A stretch of 13,705 nucleotides of DNA, taken from contig DAXO01000083.1 in the NCBI GenBank assembly GCA_002506425.1, forward strand, positions 1-13,705, written 5' to 3'. The notes under the pieces were generated by a model, which saw only the letters and a list, made by a program, of their open reading frames with translations, made no database searches and had not been told where the DNA came from. The DNA comes from Methanomassiliicoccaceae archaeon UBA480 (GTDB lineage Archaea; Thermoplasmatota; Thermoplasmata; Methanomassiliicoccales; Methanomethylophilaceae). The translations under genes were made by a program, and so were the position numbers. Shown here one piece after another: positions 5,792 to 12,844 of this stretch. How positions within the stretch are numbered: position 1 is the first letter of the stretch; every line of letters starts with the position of its first letter.

Positions 5792-8512
5792 ATGAACGGG
5801 GAATCGATCTCATCGGCAATATCCGCTTCCTCCAAGGCGTTGTACAGCTATCTGGAGGATATGCAATGGGTGACGGATCCTCCCAAAGGCGTATCGGAGA
5901 TCCGCGTAGAGTCGTCGGATGTCCATGACGACTATGCGATTCTTCATATCCCATCGCTTCTGCCGGATACTGCCGGACTAATGCTACGTATCGGAAGAAG
6001 GATTCTCAGCGAGGAGCAGTCCGACTTCAGCCGCTACGATGAGATAACCAAGACCATCCTGGTCAGGCCCGGGATCGAAGCTCTCGAGGAGATGACCGAT
6101 CCAGGTACAGAGATTTCCATCCTCACGGATATGAAGTTCCTGATAGCATCGGCTGGCGACTTCTATAGGAGATACGGGAAGCTAATTGGAATGCCTCACT
6201 CGGTGAGGAGCGACATCGATGCATCTTATCCGGATATGGGCGTCCCTTCGCGGGAACAGGAGATCGCCGCGGAAGGGATGCTGAAAGCCAAGGCGGCATA
6301 TGTCTGGGGCGCTCCAGGAACAGGAAAGACGCAATTCGTGCTTGCCTCGGCCATAAGAGGCTGTCTGGCGGCAGGAGAGAGCATAGCGGTGTTCGCACCA
6401 ACAAACAATTCGGTTGAACAGGTTCTGCAAGGCATCCTTTCAGTCATTCCGCCAGACGAGAGAGGGGATGTCATCAGGCTCGGGATCCCTTCGAAGCGCT
6501 TCAACAGGGAACATCCCGAAATGTGCGAGGACAGGCAGGTCCAACGTCTGCTCGACAGGACAATGGAATCCCTGGAGAACATCGAGGAGGCCATATACGA
6601 GAGGATGGCCGACCAGATAAAGGAGTACTTAGATGATCTGAAAGAAGCCGGGATCGACTCATGGAGTCTCCTCGAAGCAGCAGAGGCCCGTCCGGACCTG
6701 AAAGCCCGCATAGATTCGATAGTAGCCGTCTGCAGGATGCGCAGGAAAACCGCGGACATTCTCGAGGATGGAGACATGACGGCCGAGGAACAGCTGAAGG
6801 CCATAGAAGACTGCATCTTCGAACGTAGGAGGCCCGCCGCCCAGATCAGGGAGTACTCGGAGATGACTCTGGGGGATATGATGTCGCTTTCGACCCAACT
6901 CGAGGAGGAGGCGGACGCCCTCAGAACATCAACTTCCTCGTGCCGTATCGCGAAAGCCCGGATCATCGCGGCGACGCCGCAGCAGTTCATCTCCCGCTTC
7001 AGACCGAAGGGTTCTGAGGATGACGGAAGGATCGAGCTGGATGTCGATCGCATCTTCCTGGACGAAGCAGGATACTGCGGACTAGTGCAGGCTCTCGCTC
7101 TTTTCAGCAACGGCGTGCCTGTGGTGATGCTAGGCGACCATATGCAGCTGCCGCCAGTATCCGAGCTGGATGAAGACGATCTGCGCAGATGGGCTCGTGA
7201 AGGCGGAAGGATGGATGACGCCTTCATCTGGTCTTTGCCGGCATTGGAATGCGAGAGGATGCTGACACGCGGCATCGATGAATCGCGCAGAGCATTCCTG
7301 AATGGCGAGGAACCCCTGTTCGAATCCACGGTACGCTTCGATCTCACACGCACCAGGAGGTTCGGCTCGAATCTGGCCGAGGTTCTAGACAGGCATGTCT
7401 ACAGGAACGGTCTGACCGGTGTGCCGGGATCCCATTTGGAGATGATATGCATCGATGCCGTGTGCGAGCGCAGGAAGGCCAGGGAGAACTCGGCGGAAGC
7501 AGGAGCCGTATCCGATTATCTGAAAGCGGAATCCCCTGATCCCAAGGAAGTCTGCGTTCTCTCGCCGTATTCTGTCCAATGCTCGTTGCTCAAATCATGC
7601 GTCCCTCGCAGGTACAGGGACAGCGTGATGACGATACATGGTTCCCAGGGCAGGGAATGGGATACGGTCGTGATCAGCATCGCGGACTGCAGGCTGCTCA
7701 CGAGAGATGTGCCTCTTCGCTTCTCCAGCAGCTTCACGTCCATAGGGCTGAAGGTCATCAATACCGCAGTATCACGGGCGAAGAAGCGGCTCGTCATCGT
7801 CTGCGACAGGGAATTCTGGCTTCAAAGAACCGGAGAGCTGATCAAAAGCCTGATAGAGGTATCGGAGGGAGGGTCGGCCCCCCTCCGAGGGTTTCATTCG
7901 CGGTCCAAGCCCAGAGCGTCCACTATGAGCCTGAGCGTGTCCTTGACATCCTGCAGATCGGTCCTGACGTCGGAAAGCTGGGCGCGGAGCGCACGGTTGT
8001 CCGCCTCGAGGGCCTCTATGCGTTCCGTTGATGCGGAACCGGCCTTCTCGGCTTTCATGTCCTTGGCGGACTGGACGAGGGCATCTCTTCTGGAGCGCAG
8101 GGAAGAATGCATCATCCTGAGCTTCTGGAGCGTTTCGTCGTCTCCGTCAATCTCCGCACGGACCATCTTGATCTCGAGGGCCATCAGCTCATCGGTGATG
8201 TCCTCGATCTCCGAAGAGATGTCGGTCTCGGTGACCTTCTTCGTCTCCGGTTCCGGCTTTTCCGATACCATGGCTTTTGCCAATGCCTCCGCCTCCTCGG
8301 GTGAATGGACCTCGAATCCGCTTGCGTTGTGGACCGTCGCATTCATGCTTCTACCGATATCGGGGAGATCCATTCCCGCATCCACGAATGACTTCTCTAT
8401 CTCCGCACGTCTGGCCTCGAGGGAGCGGATCTCCTCCTGCATGGCCATGGCCTTGGCGGCCTTGTCGGAGGCTTCGGCGGGATCAGCAGGCATCGTTTCG
8501 GAGAGCATCTGA
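5792..8512 (+). CDS. UPF1/Dna2-like superfamily 1 helicase with stop-lost antisense tail
   Basis: An ATP-dependent nucleic acid helicase. Residues 1-150 form an unrecognised N-terminal domain. Then come Walker A GAPGTGKT (173-180), motif Ia APTNNSVEQ (202-210), a charged helical insert (about 230-400), Walker B DEAG (424-427), motif III GDHMQLPP (448-455), HGSQGREWD (616-624) and motif VI NTAVSRAKKRL (657-667). This order is that of the UPF1/Dna2/Senataxin group, which works on RNA or DNA. The helicase part ends near residue 690. The remaining about 216 residues are Ser/Arg-rich and are simply the reverse reading of the coiled-coil gene at 7894-8583, so they are probably not a real domain. 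In the +1 frame a TGA-TAG pair at 7851-7856 would end the protein after about 686 residues if the AAAA at 7844-7847 were AAA. The true functional gene probably ends near 7853. Confidence 0.85.
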   Translation: MNGESISSAISASSKALYSYLEDMQWVTDPPKGVSEIRVESSDVHDDYAILHIPSLLPDTAGLMLRIGRRILSEEQSDFSRYDEITKTILVRPGIEALEEMTDPGTEISILTDMKFLIASAGDFYRRYGKLIGMPHSVRSDIDASYPDMGVPSREQEIAAEGMLKAKAAYVWGAPGTGKTQFVLASAIRGCLAAGESIAVFAPTNNSVEQVLQGILSVIPPDERGDVIRLGIPSKRFNREHPEMCEDRQVQRLLDRTMESLENIEEAIYERMADQIKEYLDDLKEAGIDSWSLLEAAEARPDLKARIDSIVAVCRMRRKTADILEDGDMTAEEQLKAIEDCIFERRRPAAQIREYSEMTLGDMMSLSTQLEEEADALRTSTSSCRIAKARIIAATPQQFISRFRPKGSEDDGRIELDVDRIFLDEAGYCGLVQALALFSNGVPVVMLGDHMQLPPVSELDEDDLRRWAREGGRMDDAFIWSLPALECERMLTRGIDESRRAFLNGEEPLFESTVRFDLTRTRRFGSNLAEVLDRHVYRNGLTGVPGSHLEMICIDAVCERRKARENSAEAGAVSDYLKAESPDPKEVCVLSPYSVQCSLLKSCVPRRYRDSVMTIHGSQGREWDTVVISIADCRLLTRDVPLRFSSSFTSIGLKVINTAVSRAKKRLVIVCDREFWLQRTGELIKSLIEVSEGGSAPLRGFHSRSKPRASTMSLSVSLTSCRSVLTSESWARSARLSASRASMRSVDAEPAFSAFMSLADWTRASLLERREECIILSFWSVSSSPSISARTILISRAISSSVMSSISEEMSVSVTFFVSGSGFSDTMAFANASASSGEWTSNPLALWTVAFMLLPISGRSIPASTNDFSISARLASRERISSCMAMALAALSEASAGSAGIVSESI
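7851..7856 (+). other. Out-of-frame tandem stop (TGA-TAG), probable former helicase end
   Basis: TGATAG lies in the +1 frame relative to the helicase, a few bases after the AAAA run (7844-7847) and 6 nt before a strong hairpin. With one A fewer the frame would read ...ELIKA then stop, right where the conserved helicase region finishes. This is the main sign that the long frame is the result of an indel or a sequencing error. Confidence 0.55.
7863..7887. terminator. Bidirectional hairpin between convergent genes
   Basis: CGGAGGG (7863-7869) pairs with CCCTCCG (7881-7887). Inside it GGG (7871-7873) pairs with CCC (7878-7880) around a TCGG loop, with one bulged A. The stem lies between the probable helicase end and the TGA of the minus-strand coiled-coil gene (7896-7894), so it can serve both. 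Only short T-tracts follow it, so it may act as an RNA end-protecting stem rather than a classic terminator. Confidence 0.6.
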
Positions 8513-8583
8513 TATTGATACTTCAGGCGCTTTACCTCGGCGTCTATGAACCTCAGTTCGCGCTCGTACTTGCTAGGGGGCAT
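7894..8583 (-). CDS. Coiled-coil protein (229 aa), function unknown
   Basis: A soluble, highly charged protein with no recognised domain. Heptad-like runs occur near 5-30 (ERELRFIDAEVKRLKYQYQM), 47-66 (AMQEEIRSLEARRAEIEKSF), 123-165 and most clearly 196-225 (RIEALEADNRALRAQLSDVR and following), ending in LIVDALGLDRE. Between them are acidic, disordered-looking linkers (for example KPEPETKKVTETDIS). It contains no cysteine. It starts 2 nt after the stop of the Lys-tailed gene, so the pair form an operon, and an AGAAGGA run upstream of the ATG could serve as ribosome site. It ends just before the shared hairpin and is convergent with the helicase. The reverse-strand helicase frame covers most of it, but its heptad pattern and codon use show that this strand is the coding one. 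A scaffold role is a guess. Confidence 0.8.
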   Translation of the reverse strand: MPPSKYERELRFIDAEVKRLKYQYQMLSETMPADPAEASDKAAKAMAMQEEIRSLEARRAEIEKSFVDAGMDLPDIGRSMNATVHNASGFEVHSPEEAEALAKAMVSEKPEPETKKVTETDISSEIEDITDELMALEIKMVRAEIDGDDETLQKLRMMHSSLRSRRDALVQSAKDMKAEKAGSASTERIEALEADNRALRAQLSDVRTDLQDVKDTLRLIVDALGLDRE

Positions 8584-8585
8584 CT

Positions 8586-9155
8586 TCAGTCCTTCTTTTT
8601 CTTCTTCTTTTTCTTCTTGGAATTTTCCGCAGCTATGGACTTGAAGAGATCGTGAAGGTATTCGTCCGAGAATATGATCTGTCCGATCTGCTCAAGAGCA
8701 AAAGGATCATCGAGCATGGCGCGGATCATCTTCTTTGATTCTAGCGCCCCTTCTCCTATGCCGATGCAGATGTCGCGGAGCACGGCATCGCAGTAGTCGG
8801 CGCGTATGGATTCGGCAGCGAGCTCATCGTCCAGAGCTTCCTTGTCGAGACCCTCGATGTAATCGTTGTACGATGAAGGCGTCTGGGCAGGCTCGGCATC
8901 CGGATCGACGCCTTCTGCGCGCGAGGGATCGCCGGTCATATCGGCTAGAACTAGTTTGTAGGAATCCACATCCGCCTGTAGGAATGATATTAGCTCCTTC
9001 GTGGCCTCTATGCGTTCCTTGTTCCTGAGACGCGGCAGTTTCTTGGTGAATGCCTCTATCTCGCCGGTCTTCCTATCGATAGTCCGGTTGATGATCGATA
9101 TCGCCTCATCCTTGGTGTAGTCTCCACCAGCAGATTCACTGATGTCTTTGGTCAT
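8586..9155 (-). CDS. Charged helical protein with poly-lysine C-terminal tail (189 aa)
   Basis: I do not recognise a family. Starting at the ATG at 9155, the protein has an alternating charged helical N-terminal half (KDEAISIINRTIDRKTGEIE and on, then KERIEATKELISFLQADVDS), a Pro/Asp-rich linker (about 88-100), a second helical region (about 108-175), and an end with nine consecutive lysines followed by Asp. Such a tail could bind nucleic acid or acidic membranes. The frame can be extended by 13 codons to an ATG at 9194, but TTTTAATAG (9187-9179) lies 28 nt before the ATG at 9155, inside that extension, so the shorter start was chosen. It heads the operon with the coiled-coil protein. The upstream palindrome at 9207-9228 may regulate it. 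Confidence 0.75.
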   Translation of the reverse strand: MTKDISESAGGDYTKDEAISIINRTIDRKTGEIEAFTKKLPRLRNKERIEATKELISFLQADVDSYKLVLADMTGDPSRAEGVDPDAEPAQTPSSYNDYIEGLDKEALDDELAAESIRADYCDAVLRDICIGIGEGALESKKMIRAMLDDPFALEQIGQIIFSDEYLHDLFKSIAAENSKKKKKKKKKD

Positions 9156-9178
9156 CGTTGCACAGATGGCCTTGGCTA

Positions 9179-9187
9179 CTATTAAAA
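9179..9187 (-). promoter_or_regulatory. TATA box of the Lys-tailed/coiled-coil operon
   Basis: TTTTAATAG on the minus strand, centred 28 nt before the ATG at 9155. It argues against the longer start at 9194, which would put the TATA box inside the coding region. Confidence 0.55.
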
Positions 9188-9206
9188 ATGGCATCCTTTC
9201 ATCGGT

Positions 9207-9228
9207 GGATTGGACACGTGTTCAATCC
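9207..9228. promoter_or_regulatory. 22-bp palindrome, possible operator
   Basis: GGATTG-G-ACACGTGT-T-CAATCC is a palindrome across all 22 positions except one symmetrical G/T pair. It sits in the 175-nt divergent region between the Lys-tailed operon and the first Sel1 gene, about 20 nt upstream of the operon TATA box, and has no T-run, so it is more likely a protein-binding site than a terminator. A second self-complementary octamer, ATACGTAT, occurs at 9255-9262. Confidence 0.5.
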
Positions 9229-9276
9229 TGATACGAAGGTGGCTCTATATGGGCATACGTATCCTGACAAATCGCC

Positions 9277-9286
9277 GATTATAAAG
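9277..9286 (+). promoter_or_regulatory. TATA box of the first Sel1-repeat gene
   Basis: GATTATAAAG is a strong archaeal TATA match. The predicted transcription start near 9308 would leave a leader of about 23 nt before the ATG at 9331, unlike the leaderless spacing seen at most other genes here. Confidence 0.55.
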
Positions 9287-9330
9287 TATTAAGACAACGA
9301 GTAGCGATTCATTGCCAGGAATGTGTAGAC

Positions 9331-10314
9331 ATGAATGGTCCCTCGTTCTACGAACTTAGCGCCAGAAGCGAGCGCGGAGACGCAGAAGCCCAGTACCTGC
9401 TCGGAAGAATGTACTACGAGGGACAAGGCATAGAAAGGGATCTTTCCAAGGCTGCAGAACTGATGGAGAATGCGGCGAATTCCGGAATTCCTGCAGCACA
9501 ATACACGTTCGGATTCTTGAAATGCTATGGGATAGGCGTTCATGAAGACAAGAAGGAAGCCATCAGATGGTATCGTGCCGCAGCCGACAAGGGCTATGCC
9601 GAAGCGCAGTACGGTCTGGGATACATGTGCGACAAGGGCGAGGGGATCAGGGTCAACAAGATGGAAGCCGCCAAGTGGTACATGCTGGCCGCCGATCACG
9701 GCCATGCTGCCGCGCAATGCAATCTCGGCATACTGTATTTCAACGGATGGGGTGTAAGGCGCGATCCAGCCGAGGCGTTCAGGCTCTTCAAGGCTTCATC
9801 CGCCCAGGGCAATCTCGATGCAAAATTCAATCTGGGGCGCATGTACGAGACCGGACTGGGAACGGAAAGGGACGAATCCAAGGCGATGGCATGCTACACC
9901 GAAGCGGCGCAGATGGGGGATCCCCACTCCCTGTATCTTGTTGGATCGAAGTATCTGAACGGCGACGGCGTCGAAAAGGATCCGGAACTCGCTTCCAGGA
10001 TGCTTATAGCGGCATCAGACCGCAGGGATCCAGATGCGATGATGACCCTGGCGATGATGTACTATTCCGGAACGGGGGTCTCTCAGGATTTCCGCCGTGC
10101 CCGCGAGCTCTTCGTGATAAATGCGGAGGCCTGGAACCCGTTGGCGATCTTCATGATCGGACTCATGTACTACAACGGGGAAGGCGTAGAGAGAAGCGAG
10201 AGAAGAGGCGTCGGTCTCGCCAGACTTTCAGCAGAGCTCGGTTGTCCTAATGCGATAGAATTCCTGATGAAGATAAGAAGGCCCGAAGCCGATGACAACG
10301 GGCCAAAGGGTTGA
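9331..10314 (+). CDS. Sel1-repeat protein with eight 36-residue repeats
   Basis: A 327-residue alpha-solenoid made almost wholly of Sel1-like repeats. Eight units follow without a gap: 16-51, 52-87, 88-123, 124-159, 160-195, 196-231, 232-267 and 268-303, each 36 residues, with the consensus G-x-x-x-A-x-x-x-L-G-x-x-Y-x-x-G-x-G-v-x-x-D and ending A-x-x-x-x-A-A. The first and third to fifth units keep the consensus best; the seventh and eighth have lost the leading Gly. Sel1 repeats bind partner proteins, often as adaptors in signalling or secretion, and carry no catalytic activity. There is no signal peptide, so it should be cytoplasmic. It is convergent with the next Sel1 gene and the two stop codons share the palindrome TGATCA. 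Partner unknown. Confidence 0.92.
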   Translation: MNGPSFYELSARSERGDAEAQYLLGRMYYEGQGIERDLSKAAELMENAANSGIPAAQYTFGFLKCYGIGVHEDKKEAIRWYRAAADKGYAEAQYGLGYMCDKGEGIRVNKMEAAKWYMLAADHGHAAAQCNLGILYFNGWGVRRDPAEAFRLFKASSAQGNLDAKFNLGRMYETGLGTERDESKAMACYTEAAQMGDPHSLYLVGSKYLNGDGVEKDPELASRMLIAASDRRDPDAMMTLAMMYYSGTGVSQDFRRARELFVINAEAWNPLAIFMIGLMYYNGEGVERSERRGVGLARLSAELGCPNAIEFLMKIRRPEADDNGPKG

Positions 10315-10980
10315 TCATCCGAAATACTTCTTGTCCCTTGGGACTATCTCGATCTTCGCTCCGCAGTAGGGGCAGGCATGGAACACGTTCTCTATGCCGT
10401 TTGCATCGTCTCCCAGCAGTGCGGGGCCTTCTTCGCTCTCGGTGAACACCATGTACTGGTCGAGCAGATCCTCGAGCATCTTAGCACAGCATGCTGCCTC
10501 GACATCCGCATCGGAGAGCTGGAGCTTGATTACGGGACGGGACTTCAGTTTCCTGTTGCGCTCCTCGGTGAGGATGTCGTCGAGGCGCTGAGCATCGATG
10601 TCTGCTCCGGGGTATCCCATCATTGCAGCATAGGCGAGCAGCCTGACGGCCTTCTGCATGTCGCACGGAACGCCTATGCCCTTCTCGAACATTATCCCAA
10701 GGTGGTACATGGCGCTGGGATCGAGCTCGTCGGCGGCTTTGCCGAGGAGGACGGCCCCCTTCTCGGGATCGGGATCGACGCCGTCACCCGCTGTCGTGAG
10801 GATCCCCAGCTCGCGGATGGCGGGGACCAGGCCCTGCGCCGCGGCGCGAGAGAACCACTCGGCCGCTTTTGCAGTGTCCTTCTCCACGTTCGTGCCGTAC
10901 AGGTACTGTATTCCGAGCTGGTACTGGGCGTTCATATCGCCTTCAAGGGCTTCGTGCTCGAGAGAATCTCCGCTGGTCAT
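10315..10980 (-). CDS. Sel1-repeat protein with C-terminal CPYCG zinc-ribbon-like motif
   Basis: A 221-residue protein. Three Sel1-type repeats (about 14-49, 50-85, 86-121) are followed by a charged helical region (125-180) and a C-terminal piece ACPYCGAKIEIV near 202-213. CPYC gives only one half of a zinc ribbon; two further cysteines (C164, C165) sit in the helical region and could complete a site. The frame runs on upstream to 11256, but those 92 codons lie antisense to the transporter start and do not look like protein. An ATATTATAG TATA box (11011-11003) lies 27 nt before the ATG at 10980, so that start was chosen. It is divergent from the transporter gene and convergent, with a shared stop palindrome, to the first Sel1 gene. 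Confidence 0.85.
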   Translation of the reverse strand: MTSGDSLEHEALEGDMNAQYQLGIQYLYGTNVEKDTAKAAEWFSRAAAQGLVPAIRELGILTTAGDGVDPDPEKGAVLLGKAADELDPSAMYHLGIMFEKGIGVPCDMQKAVRLLAYAAMMGYPGADIDAQRLDDILTEERNRKLKSRPVIKLQLSDADVEAACCAKMLEDLLDQYMVFTESEEGPALLGDDANGIENVFHACPYCGAKIEIVPRDKKYFG

Positions 10981-11002
10981 CGTATCGGACGGGAATTCGA
11001 TT

Positions 11003-11011
11003 CTATAATAT
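11003..11011 (-). promoter_or_regulatory. TATA box of the Sel1/CPYCG gene
   Basis: ATATTATAG on the minus strand, centred 27 nt before the ATG at 10980. It supports the shorter start and a leaderless transcript. Confidence 0.6.
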
Positions 11012-11057
11012 CGTTGTTGCGGGTTGCGATGACCGTTTTTGGAGTTCTCGAGACTCG

Positions 11058-11066
11058 GATATAAGT
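11058..11066 (+). promoter_or_regulatory. TATA box of the EamA-type transporter
   Basis: GATATAAGT on the plus strand, centred 27 nt before the ATG at 11089. It faces away from the TATA box of the Sel1/CPYCG gene 50 nt to the left, so this is a compact divergent promoter pair. Confidence 0.6.
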
Positions 11067-11088
11067 ACGATACCGATGTCGGCCTTCC

Positions 11089-11994
11089 ATGGACCACAGC
11101 AGCATGGCAGGGCATCCGATCGCTCTGCTGACGGTCATAATATGGGGACTCACGTTCATCTCCACCAAGATCCTTCTTGAGGATTTCCTTCCGATAGAGA
11201 TACTGGTTCTCAGATTCTTCATCGGATTCGTGGCGCTGCTGGTCATATGCCCTCACATGCTGAGGATAGAGGATCGGAGACAGGAGCTCGAGTTCGCAGC
11301 CGCAGGATTGACCGGCGTCTGCCTTTACTTCCTGCTAGAGAACATAGCTTTGACATACACTTTGGCCTCCAACGTAGGAGTCATCGTCGCCGTGGTGCCC
11401 TTCTTCACGGCGATCCTATCGAAGATACTGTTGAAGGGCGAGGAGAAGCTTGGCCGTTTCTTCTTCGCGGGCTTCGTCATTTCCATCGTCGGAATATCGC
11501 TAATATCGTTCGGAGGTGAGGATGTGCAGGTGAATATCGTAGGGGATGTCCTCGCCCTGCTCGCCGCATTCGTCTGGGCCATCTACTCGATAATACTCAA
11601 GAGGATCGAGAGGCACGGATACGGAACGATACAGGTCACGAGAAGATGCTTCTTCTACGGGCTGCTGTTCATGATCCCCTTCGCCTGCGCGATGGGATTC
11701 GATCCGGATTTCGGTGCGCTTGCGGATCCGATCACGCTCGGGCATCTGCTCTTCCTCGGATTGGGGGCTTCCGCAATATGCTTCGTGATGTGGGGCTATG
11801 TCATCAAGAAGATGGGCGCCGTCAGCACGAGCGTCTACATCTATCTGATGCCGGTCATCACAGTTGCCGCCTCGGTGGTGTTCCTGGGAGAGCCGTTGAC
11901 TGCGGTATCGGTTCTGGGAATAGCGATGACCCTGTCGGGATTGATAATATCCCTCAAAGGAACCGGGAATTCGAAGGTCGCCCGAGGTCTTTGA
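11089..11994 (+). CDS. EamA/DMT-family transporter (10 TM)
   Basis: A 301-residue inner-membrane permease of the drug/metabolite transporter superfamily, about the usual 300 residues. The first EamA half has the family start ALLTVIIWGLTFISTK (12-27) and TYTLASNVGVIVAVVPFF (89-106); the second repeats it with ALLAAFVWAIYSIILKRI (155-172) and STSVYIYLMPVITVAASVVF (246-265), followed by LGEPLT. Ten hydrophobic helices are visible. Members export amino acids, nucleosides or drugs; the substrate cannot be told from sequence. A second ATG at residue 6 is possible, but the TATA spacing favours 11089. Its last 41 nt overlap the end of the third Sel1 gene on the other strand. No operon partner on the plus strand. 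Confidence 0.92.
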   Translation: MDHSSMAGHPIALLTVIIWGLTFISTKILLEDFLPIEILVLRFFIGFVALLVICPHMLRIEDRRQELEFAAAGLTGVCLYFLLENIALTYTLASNVGVIVAVVPFFTAILSKILLKGEEKLGRFFFAGFVISIVGISLISFGGEDVQVNIVGDVLALLAAFVWAIYSIILKRIERHGYGTIQVTRRCFFYGLLFMIPFACAMGFDPDFGALADPITLGHLLFLGLGASAICFVMWGYVIKKMGAVSTSVYIYLMPVITVAASVVFLGEPLTAVSVLGIAMTLSGLIISLKGTGNSKVARGL

Positions 11995-12844
11995 GAGCCT
12001 CGGCGGCCTCTTCGATGCCGTTATCCGCAGCCATCTTCAGCCATTTGCGGGCTTCGTCGACATCCTCCGCTGTACCGGTGCCCCCGAGATAGCAGAATCC
12101 GACGGTGCCCATCGCCGTAGGGACGCCGTTCATCGCCGCCCTGAGGAACCATTCGAAACCGGACTCGGGATCTTCCTTCATCATGAGATGTCCGAGACGT
12201 TCCATGGCGAAGGCGTCGCCGGCCTGGGCGCCTTTGAGATACCAGGATTTGGCCTGGTCGAGGTCTATATCGGTTCCCGTTCCGAATTCATAGCAGACTC
12301 CGACGTGGAACATCGCGTTGACGCTGCCTCCCCGTGCCGCTGTGCGGTACATCTTGAGGGCTTTGGCTTCGTCGCGGGGAACGCCGTATCCGTTCTCATA
12401 GAGGAACGCGAGGGCGGTACGGGCTTCCTGATCGCCTTGGTTGGCTGCAAGCGAAAGATATCTCGCCGCTTCGGAATAATCCTGCGGGACCGATATGCCG
12501 TCCATATAGGCGAGACCGGCGTAAAGCTGGGCTTCCGGTATGCCGTCCTTGGCGGCGGTCACCGCAAGCTGGGCGGCGCGCTCGTTGTCGATGCCCTGAT
12601 ACTCGTCCTGCATATAGAGGCGGACCATGAGGGCCATCGCATCGGTGTTGCCTAGATCCACCGCCCTCTCCAGGAGCTCGTATCCGCGGTCTTCGTCGGC
12701 CTCGACATCCCAACCGAAAAGATATGCCATGGCCAGCGCATAAAGTCCCTCGGGGTCTTCGCGGGAGGCAAGCTCCCTGACCTGGTCTATCGATAGCTCG
12801 ACATCGCCGTCTGTACCGTGGAAAACGAATCCGCGCTGCTCCAT
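11954..12844 (-). CDS. Sel1-repeat protein with seven repeats
   Basis: A 296-residue Sel1-repeat solenoid. A 28-residue N-terminal lead is followed by seven repeats starting near residues 29, 65, 101, 137, 173, 209 and 240, each with the Ala/Leu/Gly/Tyr pattern (for example AFLYENGYGVPRDEAKALKM). The sixth unit is about five residues short (its usual G-x-G loop is missing), and the second lacks the G-x-G. No catalytic domain, signal peptide or membrane segment is seen, so it is probably a cytoplasmic adaptor. The ATG at 12844 is set by a CTTTTATC TATA box 24 nt upstream, which lies inside the 3' end of the metallopeptidase frame. The 3' end overlaps the EamA transporter tail to tail. Confidence 0.92.
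   Translation of the reverse strand: MEQRGFVFHGTDGDVELSIDQVRELASREDPEGLYALAMAYLFGWDVEADEDRGYELLERAVDLGNTDAMALMVRLYMQDEYQGIDNERAAQLAVTAAKDGIPEAQLYAGLAYMDGISVPQDYSEAARYLSLAANQGDQEARTALAFLYENGYGVPRDEAKALKMYRTAARGGSVNAMFHVGVCYEFGTGTDIDLDQAKSWYLKGAQAGDAFAMERLGHLMMKEDPESGFEWFLRAAMNGVPTAMGTVGFCYLGGTGTAEDVDEARKWLKMAADNGIEEAAEALKDLGRPSNSRFL

Noticed and set aside
6226..7353. 375-residue minus-strand frame opposite the helicase
   Set aside because: Ser/Arg-rich reverse reading of the helicase; no motif and no promoter.
9225..9267. Direct repeat ATCCTGA and GATACG/CGTATC pair between the divergent promoters
   Set aside because: Too short and widely spaced to separate from chance; only the 22-bp palindrome was kept.
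10981..11256. N-terminal extension of the Sel1/CPYCG protein
   Set aside because: It overlaps the transporter start antisense, contains the TATA boxes of both genes and is not protein-like.
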